DNA of 64,000 nucleotides, taken from contig OZ251464.1 of assembly GCA_965242595.1 (NCBI GenBank), forward strand, positions 1,240,001 to 1,304,000. Reading direction: 5' to 3'. The stretch comes from SP197 sp965242595 (GTDB taxonomy: Bacteria > Pseudomonadota > Alphaproteobacteria > SP197). The notes beneath the pieces are model-generated. The model saw only the letters and a program-made list of their open reading frames with translations. It was not told where the DNA came from and ran no database searches. Positions within the stretch are counted from its first letter, which is position 1. The number at the start of each line of letters is the position of its first letter. This document shows, in pieces, positions 52,888-62,035 of this stretch. A program made the translations under genes and the position numbers.

Positions 52888-53640
52888 TCACAGCTCCCGC
52901 AGCAGGCGCCCGCAGCCTGCGATCCGGTCCTCGACGCCGATAAGTCGCAGCATGCGCCACACCAGCGCCTGATTGCTGGCGACCGCCGGCTTGCCCGCCC
53001 GTCGCTCGATCTCGTCGAGCGCCTCCACGCTGCGCAGGGCGCTGCACGAAACGAAGATGCCGTCGGCCTGGGGCCGGTCCGCGGCCAGGGCCAGCTCCAC
53101 GATGGCGTCCGGCTCCACCAGGCACATCTCGCGCCCGCTGGCGATGCCCAGGCCCCGGATGCTCTGCACGGCGAAGCCCTCTGCCGCCAGGGCTTCGGCC
53201 TCGGCGCGGTTGACCTCGTCCAGATAGGGCGTGGCCAGCGCCGGGCGGTGGATGGCCAGCGCGCGCATGGCCGCCAGCGCGCAGGCGAACAGCGACAGCG
53301 CGCGCGTGCCGGGCTGGCCCCGCCGCAGCGCCCGCGCCACCGCCTCCTCGCCCAGCACCGCGCTGCCGGAGGTGCAGACATAGGCCACGGCGTCCAGCGC
53401 CTCCGGCAGCAGGGCGGCGGCCCGGGCCAGGTCGTGGCCCACCGCCGCCAGATTCTCCACCGTGACCGGGTCGGCGAGACGGGTGCGGGTGCAGAACACG
53501 CCGACATCGTCCGGCACCAGGGCGCGCACATCGTCGCCGGCGGTCTCCTCGCTGTTCAGCAGCACGAAGCCCAGGCGGCCCCGGCCATGGCGCCCGCCAA
53601 CTGGCCGGGGCGAGGGGGCGGGGCGGGCGGCGTGCCTCAC
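52888..53640 (-). CDS. Maleate cis-trans isomerase / Asp-Glu racemase family protein
   Basis: 250 residues. GRLGFVLLNSEETAGDDVRALVPDDVGVFCTR is the family start. The two catalytic cysteines are expected in AYVCTSGSAV and FVSCSALRSVEAL. Members isomerise maleate or decarboxylate arylmalonates; the precise substrate is open. The GTG start lies in the stop of xthA (GTGA), so expression is coupled. The N-terminal ~20 residues are Arg/Pro-rich and may be removed if a later start is used. Confidence 0.8.
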   Translation of the reverse strand: MRHAARPAPSPRPVGGRHGRGRLGFVLLNSEETAGDDVRALVPDDVGVFCTRTRLADPVTVENLAAVGHDLARAAALLPEALDAVAYVCTSGSAVLGEEAVARALRRGQPGTRALSLFACALAAMRALAIHRPALATPYLDEVNRAEAEALAAEGFAVQSIRGLGIASGREMCLVEPDAIVELALAADRPQADGIFVSCSALRSVEALDEIERRAGKPAVASNQALVWRMLRLIGVEDRIAGCGRLLREL

Positions 53641-54416
53641 CCTTCGTCCTCCAGCTGGCACCACAGCGGCGCGTGGTCGGAGGCCTTCTTGCGCCCGCGC
53701 GCTTCCCGGTCGATCTCGCAGGCCAGCAGCCGGTCGGCGGCATGGGGCGACAGCAGCAGGTGGTCGATGCGCACGCCGTGGTCGCGCTGCCAGGCGCCGC
53801 CCTGATAATCCCAGAAGGTCCAGGGGCGCCGGGCCTGCTCGTGCAGGGCGCGGAAGGCCTCGGTCCAGCCCAGCCACAGCAGCTCGCGGAAACGGGCGCG
53901 GGCCTCGGGGCGGCACAGCGCATCGTCGGCCCAGCCTTCCGGGTCGTGAACGTCGGCGTCGCCGGGGCAGACATTGTAGTCGCCGCCCAGCACCACCGCC
54001 TCCTCGTAGCCGAGCAGGCGGCGGGCATGGGCGGTCAGCCGTTCCATCCAGGCCAGCTTGTAGTCGAAGCGCGGCCCGGGCGCCGGGTTGCCGTTGGGCA
54101 GATAGATCGACGCCACCCGCACGCCGCCGGTAAAGGCCTCCAGATAGCGGGCCTGATCGTCGCCGTCGCCGCCCGGCAGCCCCCGACATTCCACCTCCAG
54201 CGGGAATTTGGAGAGCACGGCGACGCCGTTGTAGCTTTTCTGGCCGGCGACGGCGCAGTTGTAGCCCAGGGCTTCCAGCTCCATGAAGGGGAAGCCCTCT
54301 TCCAGCGTCTTGAGCTCCTGCAGCAGCGCCACCTCCGGGGCCGCCTCGCCCAGCCATTCCAGCACATTGGGCAGGCGCGCCCGGATGGAATTGACGTTCC
54401 AGCTGGCGATCTTCAT
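53637..54416 (-). CDS. xthA: Exodeoxyribonuclease III
   Basis: 259 residues. MKIASWNVNSIRARLPNVLEWL, LLQELKTLEEGFP, LGGDYNVCPGDADVHDP and DHGVRIDHLLLS...KKASDHAPLWCQL are the AP endonuclease motifs with catalytic Asp, Glu and His. It repairs abasic sites in DNA. In some alphaproteobacteria it is next to erpA and dgt, as here. Confidence 0.95.
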   Translation of the reverse strand: MKIASWNVNSIRARLPNVLEWLGEAAPEVALLQELKTLEEGFPFMELEALGYNCAVAGQKSYNGVAVLSKFPLEVECRGLPGGDGDDQARYLEAFTGGVRVASIYLPNGNPAPGPRFDYKLAWMERLTAHARRLLGYEEAVVLGGDYNVCPGDADVHDPEGWADDALCRPEARARFRELLWLGWTEAFRALHEQARRPWTFWDYQGGAWQRDHGVRIDHLLLSPHAADRLLACEIDREARGRKKASDHAPLWCQLEDEG

Positions 54417-54448
54417 GGCCCCGACTTCACAGCCCGGGGGCGGCGCCG

Positions 54449-54802
54449 CTAGACCGCAAAGGAGGTGCCGCAACCGCAGGAGGAGGAGGCGTTGGGGTTC
54501 TCCAGCGTGAAATAGCTGCCTTCCAGATTCTCCACGAAGCGCAGCGTGGCGCCCTTCAGAAACTGCAACGAAAGGTCGTCCACCACCACCCTGGCGTCCT
54601 CGGCGCCATATTCGATGTCGCCTTCCTCCGGCCCTTCGTCGAGCTTGAAATGGTATTGAAAGCCGGAACAGCCGCCGCCGGTCACCACGATCCGCAGCCG
54701 CCCCGCCTTGGGATCGCCATGTTCGGCGGCCATGATGCGGGCGATTCGCCTGGCCGCATCGGGGGCGACATGAATGCCTTGCGCATGGGAATCTTCGTTC
54801 AT
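54449..54802 (-). CDS. erpA: Iron-sulfur cluster insertion protein ErpA
   Basis: 117-residue A-type carrier. The three cysteine ligands are VTGGGCSGFQYHF and SSCGCGTSF. It delivers Fe-S clusters to apo-proteins, which could include the MutY, IspE-pathway and molybdopterin enzymes. The ATG at 54802 starts the usual acidic N-terminus. Divergent from dgt with 115 bp between them. Confidence 0.93.
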   Translation of the reverse strand: MNEDSHAQGIHVAPDAARRIARIMAAEHGDPKAGRLRIVVTGGGCSGFQYHFKLDEGPEEGDIEYGAEDARVVVDDLSLQFLKGATLRFVENLEGSYFTLENPNASSSCGCGTSFAV

Positions 54803-54917
54803 GGTCCAGCCTCGCTTGTGTCCCCCGCACGGCCGCTACAGTCCGCCCGGCGCCGGTCCCTGTCAAGAGTCCGCGCCCGCGTTGCCCCCGCCGCTCCCTG
54901 CCACTAGGTTTCCCGCC

Positions 54918-56084
54918 ATGACGAACGGCCCCCTCGCGCCCTATGCCTGCCAGGCCGCGCAGAGCCGCGGGCGCCGCTTTCCCGAACCCGAAAGCCGCAG
55001 CCGTTCCGTCTTCCAGCGCGACCGCGACCGCATCGTCCATTGCCGCGCCTTCCGCCGCCTGATGCACAAGACCCAGGTGTTCGTGGCCGGCGAGGACGAC
55101 CATTACCGCACCCGCCTCACCCACAGCCTGGAGGTGGCGCAGATCGCCCGCTCGGTAGCCAGATCGCTGCGCCTGGACGAAGACCTGGCCGAGGCGGTGG
55201 CGCTGGCCCACGATCTGGGCCACACCCCCTTCGGCCATGCCGGGGAACAGGTGCTGGACCAAGCCATGGCGGCCTGGGGCGGCTTCGACCACAATGTGCA
55301 GACCCTGCGCATCCTGACCGAACTGGAAACCCGCTATGCCGATTTCGACGGCCTGAACCTCACCTGGGAAACCCTGGAAGGCGTGGTGAAGCACAACGGG
55401 CCGCTGGCCGGCGCGCCGCCCCGCGCCATCGCCGATTATTGCGCCGTCCACGACCTGGAGATCGACACCTTCGCCGGCGCCGAGGCCCAGGTGGCGGCCG
55501 CGGCCGACGACATCGCCTATCACAGCCACGACATCGACGACGGCCTGCGCGCCGGCCTGTTCGCGCTGGACGACCTGTTGCAGGCGCCGCTGGCCGGGGA
55601 GGCGGCCCGCCAGGCCATCGCCCGCCACCCCGCCGCCCCCCGCGACCGCCTGGTGCAGGAGACGGTGCGCCGCCTGATCGACCGCCTGGTGACGGATTTG
55701 ACCGCCCATTCCCGCGCGCTGGTCGCCGCCAGCGGCGCCGCCGCGCCCGACGATCTGCGCTGGCATGGCGCGGCGGCGATCGCCTTCAGCCCCCCGGTGG
55801 CCGAGGCCAATGCGGCCTTGAAGGCGTGGCTGCACGCCAACATGTATGGGCATGAGCGCGTGCGGGCGGAACGGCAGCAGGCCATCGCCATCCTGCGCGA
55901 CCTGTTCGCCGCCTATCGCCGCCGCCCGCAGCTGTTGCCGCCGGAATGGCAGCAGCGCCTGGACGGGCGCGGCGAATCCGGGCGCATGCGCGTGGTGGCG
56001 GACTATATCGCCGGCATGACCGACCGCTTCGCCCGCGAAGAACACCAGCGCCTGCCGACAGGACGAGATGAACCCCTATCGTGA
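54918..56084 (+). CDS. dgt: Deoxyguanosinetriphosphate triphosphohydrolase-like protein
   Basis: 388 residues of the HD superfamily. RRLMHKTQVFVAGEDDHYRTRLTHSLEVAQIARS and ALAHDLGHTPFGHAGE provide the H...HD metal ligands; AADDIAYHSHDIDDGL gives the last Asp. Hydrolyses dNTPs to nucleoside and triphosphate. ATG 54918 begins the conserved start. It overlaps argS by 17 bp, so the two are co-transcribed. Confidence 0.92.
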   Translation: MTNGPLAPYACQAAQSRGRRFPEPESRSRSVFQRDRDRIVHCRAFRRLMHKTQVFVAGEDDHYRTRLTHSLEVAQIARSVARSLRLDEDLAEAVALAHDLGHTPFGHAGEQVLDQAMAAWGGFDHNVQTLRILTELETRYADFDGLNLTWETLEGVVKHNGPLAGAPPRAIADYCAVHDLEIDTFAGAEAQVAAAADDIAYHSHDIDDGLRAGLFALDDLLQAPLAGEAARQAIARHPAAPRDRLVQETVRRLIDRLVTDLTAHSRALVAASGAAAPDDLRWHGAAAIAFSPPVAEANAALKAWLHANMYGHERVRAERQQAIAILRDLFAAYRRRPQLLPPEWQQRLDGRGESGRMRVVADYIAGMTDRFAREEHQRLPTGRDEPLS

Positions 56085-57825
56085 GTTCACGGCCCGTATC
56101 CAGGCGCTGATGGCGGAGCTGCTGCCCGCCGCCGGCGCCGCCACGCTGGAGCGCATCCAGGTGGAGCCGCCCCGCGATCCGGCCCATGGCGATCTGGCCA
56201 CCAACGCCGCCCTGGTGGCCGCCCGCCCGGCCGCCATGGCGCCGCCCGAACTGGCCCGCCAACTGGCCTCCCGGCTGGCGGGCGACCCGGATGTCGCCAG
56301 CGCCCAGGCGGCGGGGCCGGGTTTCGTCAACATCCGGCTGCGCAACGCCTTCTGGCACCGGCTGCTGGGCCAGCGTCTGCGCCATGGCGCCATGGCCGGG
56401 ATCGCCGATCTCGGGCGCGGCAGGAAGGCCAATGTGGAATATGTCTCGGCCAATCCCACCGGCCCGCTCCATATCGGCCATGCCCGCGGCGCCGTCTATG
56501 GCGATGCGCTGGCGGCGCTGCTGGCGGCCGTCGGCTTCCGGGTGACGCGCGAATACTATGCCAACGACGCCGGTGCCCAGGTCGATAAGCTGGCCCGCTC
56601 GGCCTATCTGCGCTATCTCCAGGCCCTGGGCGAGGACGTGCCCGCCTGCCGTTTCCAGGGCCTCTATCCGGGCGATTATCTCGCCGCCACCGGCAGGGCG
56701 CTGGCCCGCCGGCATGGCGACGCGCTCAAGCGGGCGGTGGGCGATGGCGGCGGCCCCGACGATCCCCTGCCGCCGCCGCTGGCGCCGGTGCGCCATTTTG
56801 CCGTGGAGGCCATGATGGCGCTGATCCGCGCCGATCTGGCGCTGCTCGGCATCCGGCAGGATGTGTTCGTGTCGGAGCGGGCGCTGGTGGAATCGGGCGC
56901 CATCGAGGCCTGCCTGGCCAAGCTGGAGGGCAAGGATCTGGTCTATACCGGCACCCTGGAGGCGCCCCGGGGCCGGGTGGGGGAGGATTGGGAACCGTTG
57001 CCCCAGACCTTGTTCCGCGCCACCGCCTTCGGCGACGACCTCGACCGTCCGCTGAAGAAATCCGACGGCAGCTGGGCCTATTTCGCGCCCGATATCGCCT
57101 ATCATAACCACAAGGTGGAACGCGGCTTCGACGTCATGATCGACGTCTTCGGCCGCGACCATGCCGGCTATGTCAAACGGCTGAAGGCGGCGGTCAAGGC
57201 GCTTTCCGACGGCCAGGCCGAGTTCGACATTTTGCTGACCCAGCTGGTGAACCTGTGCGAGAACGGCGTCCCGCTGCGCATGTCGAAGCGGGCCGGGCGC
57301 TTCGCCACCCTGCGCGAGGTGGTCGATGCCGTCGGCAAGGATGTGGTCCGCTTCATCATGGTGACGCGCCGCCCCGACGCGCCGCTGGATTTCGACCTGG
57401 TCCGCGTGCGCGAACAGTCCAGGGACAATCCGGTCTTCTACGTCCACTATGCCCATGCCCGCATCCGTTCGGTCATGCGCCACGCCGGGGAGGCGGGGGC
57501 GCCGGGCCTTGCCGACGCTCCCCTGGAGCTGCTGACCCATGAGGCGGAGATCGCCCTGATCGCGCTGCTGGCGCGCTGGCCGCGTGTGGTGGAAGGGGCC
57601 GCCCTGGCCCGCGAGCCGCACCGCATCGCCGCCTATCTCTACGAGCTGGCCGGCGCCTTCCACGCCCTGTGGAACAAGGGCCGCGACGATCCTTCCCTGC
57701 GTTTCCTGGGCGGCGATAATGCCGCCATGACACGCGCGCGGCTGGCGCTGCTGGAGGATGTGCGGCAGACCATCGCCGCCGGCCTGCGCCTGTTCGGCGT
57801 CGAGCCCAGAGAGGAGATGCGCTGA
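56068..57825 (+). CDS. argS: Arginyl-tRNA synthetase
   Basis: 585 residues, class I. HIGH is at 135-138 (NPTGPLHIGHARGAVYGD); LRMSKRAG is the KMSKS-like site. The N-terminal Add1 domain and C-terminal DALR anticodon domain (VFYVHYAHARIRSVMRHAGE onward) are complete. Start is inside dgt. The SPOR gene begins two bases after the stop. Confidence 0.97.
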   Translation: MNPYREFTARIQALMAELLPAAGAATLERIQVEPPRDPAHGDLATNAALVAARPAAMAPPELARQLASRLAGDPDVASAQAAGPGFVNIRLRNAFWHRLLGQRLRHGAMAGIADLGRGRKANVEYVSANPTGPLHIGHARGAVYGDALAALLAAVGFRVTREYYANDAGAQVDKLARSAYLRYLQALGEDVPACRFQGLYPGDYLAATGRALARRHGDALKRAVGDGGGPDDPLPPPLAPVRHFAVEAMMALIRADLALLGIRQDVFVSERALVESGAIEACLAKLEGKDLVYTGTLEAPRGRVGEDWEPLPQTLFRATAFGDDLDRPLKKSDGSWAYFAPDIAYHNHKVERGFDVMIDVFGRDHAGYVKRLKAAVKALSDGQAEFDILLTQLVNLCENGVPLRMSKRAGRFATLREVVDAVGKDVVRFIMVTRRPDAPLDFDLVRVREQSRDNPVFYVHYAHARIRSVMRHAGEAGAPGLADAPLELLTHEAEIALIALLARWPRVVEGAALAREPHRIAAYLYELAGAFHALWNKGRDDPSLRFLGGDNAAMTRARLALLEDVRQTIAAGLRLFGVEPREEMR

Positions 57826-57827
57826 CC

Positions 57828-58922
57828 ATGCGGCGCGAACCGAAGCTTTTCGGCGGCGAACGGCCGCCGCCCGAACAAGGCGCCCCACCGGCCCAGGAGC
57901 CCACCCCGGAACCCGCCCCGGCCCCCGAGACCCCGGCGCAGGAGGCGACGGCGGGCGTTGCCCCGGCGACCGGCGGCGCCCCGCCATGGCGCCGGATCGC
58001 GGTCTGGGCGGCGGCGGTCGTCGCCGTCGTCGCCGCCATCTGGGGTGGCTACAGCCTGCTCGGGGGCGAGAGCGCGCCGCAGGACATCCCCTTCTTCACG
58101 GCCGAGGAAGGCCCCTTCAAGGTCCGCCCCGAAGAGCCGGGCGGAACCCAGATCCCCAATCAGGACATGCTGGTGCTCGAAGGCTCCATCTCCGGCCAGC
58201 GCGAGGAGGGGCTGGAGGTGCTGCTGCCGCGCCCGGAAGAACCGCTGCCCCTCGACAGCGCGGACGCAGTGGATGTTGCGGATACGGCGGACACCGCCGC
58301 TGCCGGTGGGCAGGAGGCACCCGGCCTTGCCGGGGAGGGAGAGGCCGGGGAAGGAGGGGAAGACGAGGTCGTCGATGTCGCCGCCCCGGCCGTGAACGAA
58401 GTGGACGAGGCGGCCGAAGGCCAGGCCCTGTTCACCCCCGAACAGGTGGATGCCCTGGTGGAGGCGGCTGTGCCGGGCGAGGGCGAGATTCCGCTCCTCG
58501 CCGTGCCGGTGCCGGGCTTCAAGCCCGCCCAGGCGTTCGCCAGCGGCGCGACCGCCGCCGCCGCCGCCACCGTGACCACGGATGGCGGGGAAAGCGGCAG
58601 CCTTTCCCTGGACGACATCGCCTCGGCGATCGGTATCGACGATGGGACGGGGGGCGCGGGGGCGCCAGCGTCGGATGGCGTCGTCCGGGTCCAGATCGCG
58701 TCCTATTCGTCGGGCGGCGATGCGGAGACCGCCTGGCAGAGGCTCCAGCGCCGCCATCCCGACCTGCTGGCCGAAATGGAAGCGCGCATCGCCGAGACCG
58801 CGATCGGAAACGCCACCTATTGGCGCCTCCAGGTCGGCGCCTTCCCCCGCCGTTCCGACGCCGACCGCTTCTGTGACGAACTGAAAAAGCGCGACGTGGA
58901 TTGCCTGGTGGTGGCGCCCTGA
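57828..58922 (+). CDS. SPOR-domain membrane protein
   Basis: 364 residues. A Pro/Glu-rich cytoplasmic start, one transmembrane helix (IAVWAAAVVAVVAAIWGGYSLL, ~55-77), a long acidic Ala/Glu-rich periplasmic linker, and a C-terminal SPOR domain (VRVQIASYSSGGDAETAW...YWRLQVGAFPRRSDADRFCDELKKRDVDCLVV). SPOR domains bind denuded peptidoglycan at division sites. Placed between argS and nagZ as in many alphaproteobacteria. Confidence 0.9.
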   Translation: MRREPKLFGGERPPPEQGAPPAQEPTPEPAPAPETPAQEATAGVAPATGGAPPWRRIAVWAAAVVAVVAAIWGGYSLLGGESAPQDIPFFTAEEGPFKVRPEEPGGTQIPNQDMLVLEGSISGQREEGLEVLLPRPEEPLPLDSADAVDVADTADTAAAGGQEAPGLAGEGEAGEGGEDEVVDVAAPAVNEVDEAAEGQALFTPEQVDALVEAAVPGEGEIPLLAVPVPGFKPAQAFASGATAAAAATVTTDGGESGSLSLDDIASAIGIDDGTGGAGAPASDGVVRVQIASYSSGGDAETAWQRLQRRHPDLLAEMEARIAETAIGNATYWRLQVGAFPRRSDADRFCDELKKRDVDCLVVAP

Positions 58923-58923
58923 G

Positions 58924-59916
58924 ATGGCGCGCGCCCTGATCGCCGACCTCTCCGGCCCTCGCCTGACGGAGGCCGAGCGGCGCTTCCTGGGCGAATGTCA
59001 GCCGCTGGGCATCGTCCTGTTCGCGCGCAATGCCGAAAGCCCCGGCCAGTTGGCCGACCTGGTCGGCGACATTCGCGCCGCCCTGGGCCGGGCCGACGCG
59101 CCGGTCACGATCGACCAGGAGGGTGGGCGCGTGGCCCGGCTGCGGGAGCCGCACTGGTGGTCCGGGGTGGCGGCGGCCCGGCTGGGGCAGGCCGGGGCGG
59201 AGGCATGCCGTCTGGCGGCCAGGCTGATGGCCTGCGATCTGGCGGCGGCCGCCATCGATGTGGTCTGCGCACCGTGCCTCGATCTGCGTCTGGCGGGCGG
59301 GCACCGGGTGATCGGCGATCGCGCCTTTTCCGACTGTCCCGCCACGGTCGCCGCCTGCGGCAGGGCCTTCTGCCAGGGCCTGATCGAAGGCGGCGTGCAG
59401 CCGATGGTGAAGCATCTGCCCGGCCATGGGCGGGCGGGCGCGGATCCCCACCACGCCCTGCCGGTGGTCGATGCCGATCTGGCGACGCTGCGCGGGCAGG
59501 ATTTCGCGCCCTTCCGGGCGCTGGCCGACATGGCATGGGGCATGACCGCCCATGTGGTCTTCATGGCCGTGGATGCGGAACGCCCGGCCACCTGGTCGCC
59601 GGCGGTCATCGGCGACGCGATCCGGGGCCAGATCGGTTTCGACGGCGTGCTGGTCAGCGACGCCATCGACATGGCCGCCCTTTCCGGCAGCCACGAGCGG
59701 CGGGCGCGGCTGGCCCTGGCGGCGGGCTGCGATGTCGTCATGCACTGCAACCAGCCGCTGGAACAACGCCTTGCCGTCGCCCGCGCCGTGCCCGAACTGG
59801 CGGGCGAATCGCTGTGCCGGGTGAAGGCGGCCGCGGCGGCCAGGCGCCCGCCCGCGCCCGGCTTCGACCCGGCGGGCGCCCATGCCAGGCTGGACGAGCT
59901 GCTGGCCCGGCGATGA
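58924..59916 (+). CDS. nagZ: Beta-N-acetylhexosaminidase NagZ
   Basis: 330 residues, GH3. PVTIDQEGGRVARLREP, KHLPGHGRAGADPHHALPVVD (the His/Asp acid-base loop) and FDGVLVSDAIDMAAL (nucleophile Asp in VSDAIDM) are present. It trims anhydromuropeptides in cell-wall recycling. It overlaps the site-2 protease gene by four bases. Confidence 0.92.
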   Translation: MARALIADLSGPRLTEAERRFLGECQPLGIVLFARNAESPGQLADLVGDIRAALGRADAPVTIDQEGGRVARLREPHWWSGVAAARLGQAGAEACRLAARLMACDLAAAAIDVVCAPCLDLRLAGGHRVIGDRAFSDCPATVAACGRAFCQGLIEGGVQPMVKHLPGHGRAGADPHHALPVVDADLATLRGQDFAPFRALADMAWGMTAHVVFMAVDAERPATWSPAVIGDAIRGQIGFDGVLVSDAIDMAALSGSHERRARLALAAGCDVVMHCNQPLEQRLAVARAVPELAGESLCRVKAAAAARRPPAPGFDPAGAHARLDELLARR

Positions 59917-60608
59917 CGGCGGCCATGTCCGACATCCTCTACCAGGTTTCGGTCTGGCTGCTGCCGGCGCTGACCGCGATCACCCTGCACGAAGCGGCCC
60001 ACGGCTTCGTGGCCTGGAAGCTGGGCGACGACACGGCCCGGCGGCAGGGCCGCGTCACCTTCAACCCGCTGCGCCATATCGACCTGTTCGGCACCGTCAT
60101 CCTGCCGGGCCTGCTGTTGCTGGCGCGTGCGCCCTTCCTGTTCGGCTATGCCCGTCCGGTGCCGGTGGATCCCAGCCGCCTGCGCCATCCCCGGCGCGAC
60201 ATGGTGTGGGTGGCGGCGGCGGGGCCGGGCGCCAATCTGATCATGGCCTTCGTGGCGGCGCTGGCGATGCATGCCCTCGACCTGCTGCCCGAGGCCGCTC
60301 GCATGTGGACCCTGGAAAATCTGCGCAACGCCCTGGTGCTGAACGCCGTGCTGGCGGTTTTCAACATGCTGCCGCTGCCGCCGCTGGATGGCGGACGGGT
60401 GGTGACCGGCCTGCTGCCGCCCGCCCTGGCCCGCCCCTTCGCCCGCCTGGAACGCTTCGGCCTGGCCATCGTCGTGGCGCTGGTGGTGCTGCCGCCGCTG
60501 GTGGGCCAGCAGCTGGGCGTGGATGTGGGCATCATGCGCTGGCTGCTGCTGCCGCCGGTGGAATACACCATCGGCGCCGTTCTGGTGCTGGCGGGGCAGG
60601 GGGGCTGA
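59913..60608 (+). CDS. Site-2 protease family (M50) membrane metalloprotease
   Basis: 231 residues with about five membrane helices. HEAAH (in AITLHEAAHGFVAW) is the zinc HExxH motif; NMLPLPPLDGGRVV is the NPDG-like third ligand region. Intramembrane protease of the short YwhC/M50B type; its target is unknown. Starts in the nagZ stop (ATGA); ATG 59925 is an alternative. scpA begins six bases after the stop. Confidence 0.92.
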   Translation: MTAAMSDILYQVSVWLLPALTAITLHEAAHGFVAWKLGDDTARRQGRVTFNPLRHIDLFGTVILPGLLLLARAPFLFGYARPVPVDPSRLRHPRRDMVWVAAAGPGANLIMAFVAALAMHALDLLPEAARMWTLENLRNALVLNAVLAVFNMLPLPPLDGGRVVTGLLPPALARPFARLERFGLAIVVALVVLPPLVGQQLGVDVGIMRWLLLPPVEYTIGAVLVLAGQGG

Positions 60609-60614
60609 CCGGCC

Positions 60615-61400
60615 ATGGGCGCCGCCGTGGACGCCTTCGAGGATCGCTGGCCGCGCGCGGGCGGCGCCGAGGCGGCCTTCGTGGTCGATCTGGACGGTTT
60701 CGAAGGGCCGCTGGATACCCTGCTGGCGCTGGCCAGGCGCCAGAAGGTCGATCTCGCCCGCATCTCCATCCTGGAGCTGGCCGACCAGTATCTGGCCTTC
60801 GTGGCCAGCGGGCGCAACATCCGCCTGGATCTCGCCGCCGACTATCTGGTGATGGCGGCCTGGCTCGCCTATCTGAAATCGCGCCTGCTGCTTCCCGGTG
60901 GCGAAGAGGAAGAGGAACCGGCGCCCGGGCTGCTGGCCGAGGCGCTGCAATTCCACCTGCAACGGCTGGAGGCGATGCGCGAGGGCGCCCGGCGGCTGAT
61001 GGCGCGCCCGCAGCTGGGGCGCGAGTTCTTCCGCTGCGGCAGCGCCCAGGAGCTGCCGGTGGAGGACGACATCGTCTGGGAGGCTTCGCTGTTCGAGCTG
61101 CTGCGCGCCTATGGCGACCACAGAAAGCGCCGCGAGGGCCGCAGCTGGCGCCCGGCGCCGGTGACGCTTTTCACCATGGAACAGGCGCTGGAGCGGCTGC
61201 GCCCGCTGACCGGCGAACTGCCGCAATGGCGCGAGCTGGTGGCCCTGCTGCCCGCGGGCGTGAAGGCTGGCCTCGTCTTCCGCTCGGCCGTCGGCGCCAC
61301 CCTGGCGGCGAGCCTGGAGCTGGCGCGCCAGGGCGAGATCGAGCTGCGCCAGACGGGCGCCTTCGCGCCGCTGACGCTGCGCTCGCGCCAGGGGCGATGA
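60615..61400 (+). CDS. scpA: Segregation and condensation protein A
   Basis: 261 residues. FVVDLDGFEGPLDTLLALARRQKVDLARISILELADQYLAF is the ScpA start, and YLVMAAWLAYLKSRLLLP the second helix. The C-terminal winged helix (VALLPAGVKAGLVFRSAVGATLAASLELARQGEIELRQ) binds the SMC head. Overlaps scpB by four bases. Partner of the Smc encoded at 0.7-4.2 kb. Confidence 0.95.
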   Translation: MGAAVDAFEDRWPRAGGAEAAFVVDLDGFEGPLDTLLALARRQKVDLARISILELADQYLAFVASGRNIRLDLAADYLVMAAWLAYLKSRLLLPGGEEEEEPAPGLLAEALQFHLQRLEAMREGARRLMARPQLGREFFRCGSAQELPVEDDIVWEASLFELLRAYGDHRKRREGRSWRPAPVTLFTMEQALERLRPLTGELPQWRELVALLPAGVKAGLVFRSAVGATLAASLELARQGEIELRQTGAFAPLTLRSRQGR

Positions 61401-62014
61401 GCGCGCCCCCGGACGATATGGGCCACGATGTGCGCCTGGTCGAGGCGCTGCTGTTCGCCTCGCCCCAGCCCGTGGCGGAAGAGGAGATCGCCGCCCGCCT
61501 GCCGGAAGGGCGGGATGTGGCGGCCTTGCTGGCGGCGCTTTGCAGCGATTACCGGGGGCGCGGGGTGGAGCCGGTAAAGCTGGCCGGCAGATGGTCGTTC
61601 CGCACCGCCGAAGACCTGGCCCCGCGCCTGAAGCTGCGCCAGCGCCGCCAGCGCCGTATGTCGCGCGCGGCGCTGGAAGTGCTGGCCATCGTCGCCTATC
61701 ACCAGCCCGTCACCCGCGCCGAGATCGAGGAGATGCGCGGCGTTTCGCTGTCGCGCGGCACCCTCGATCTGCTGCTGGAGCTGGGCTGGATCCGCCCTTC
61801 CGGGCGCCGCCGCGTTCCGGGCCGCCCGCTGCTGTGGCGCACCAGCCAGGCGTTTCTGGAGCATTTCGGGCTGGATTCCCTGGACGACCTGCCCGGGCGC
61901 GACGAACTCAAGGCCGCCGGCCTGCTGGATCCCCGGCCCGATCTTCCGCCGCTGGGCCGCCCGCGCGACGCCCCCGCCCCCGGCGATGACGACCGGGAGG
62001 CCGGAGTGGGCTGA
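61397..62014 (+). CDS. scpB: Segregation and condensation protein B
   Basis: 205 residues. LVEALLFASPQPVAEEEIAARLPEG and RAALEVLAIVAYHQPVTRAEIEEMRGVSLSRGTLDLLLELGWIRPSGRR are the two winged-helix domains. PLLWRTSQAFLEHFGLDSLDDLP is the usual end. Dimer that joins ScpA and SMC. In many alphaproteobacteria tatA follows directly; here 1.96 kb with two extra genes intervene. Confidence 0.95.
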   Translation: MSAPPDDMGHDVRLVEALLFASPQPVAEEEIAARLPEGRDVAALLAALCSDYRGRGVEPVKLAGRWSFRTAEDLAPRLKLRQRRQRRMSRAALEVLAIVAYHQPVTRAEIEEMRGVSLSRGTLDLLLELGWIRPSGRRRVPGRPLLWRTSQAFLEHFGLDSLDDLPGRDELKAAGLLDPRPDLPPLGRPRDAPAPGDDDREAGVG

Positions 62015-62035
62015 CCGGCGCCGCGCTGGGGAGGG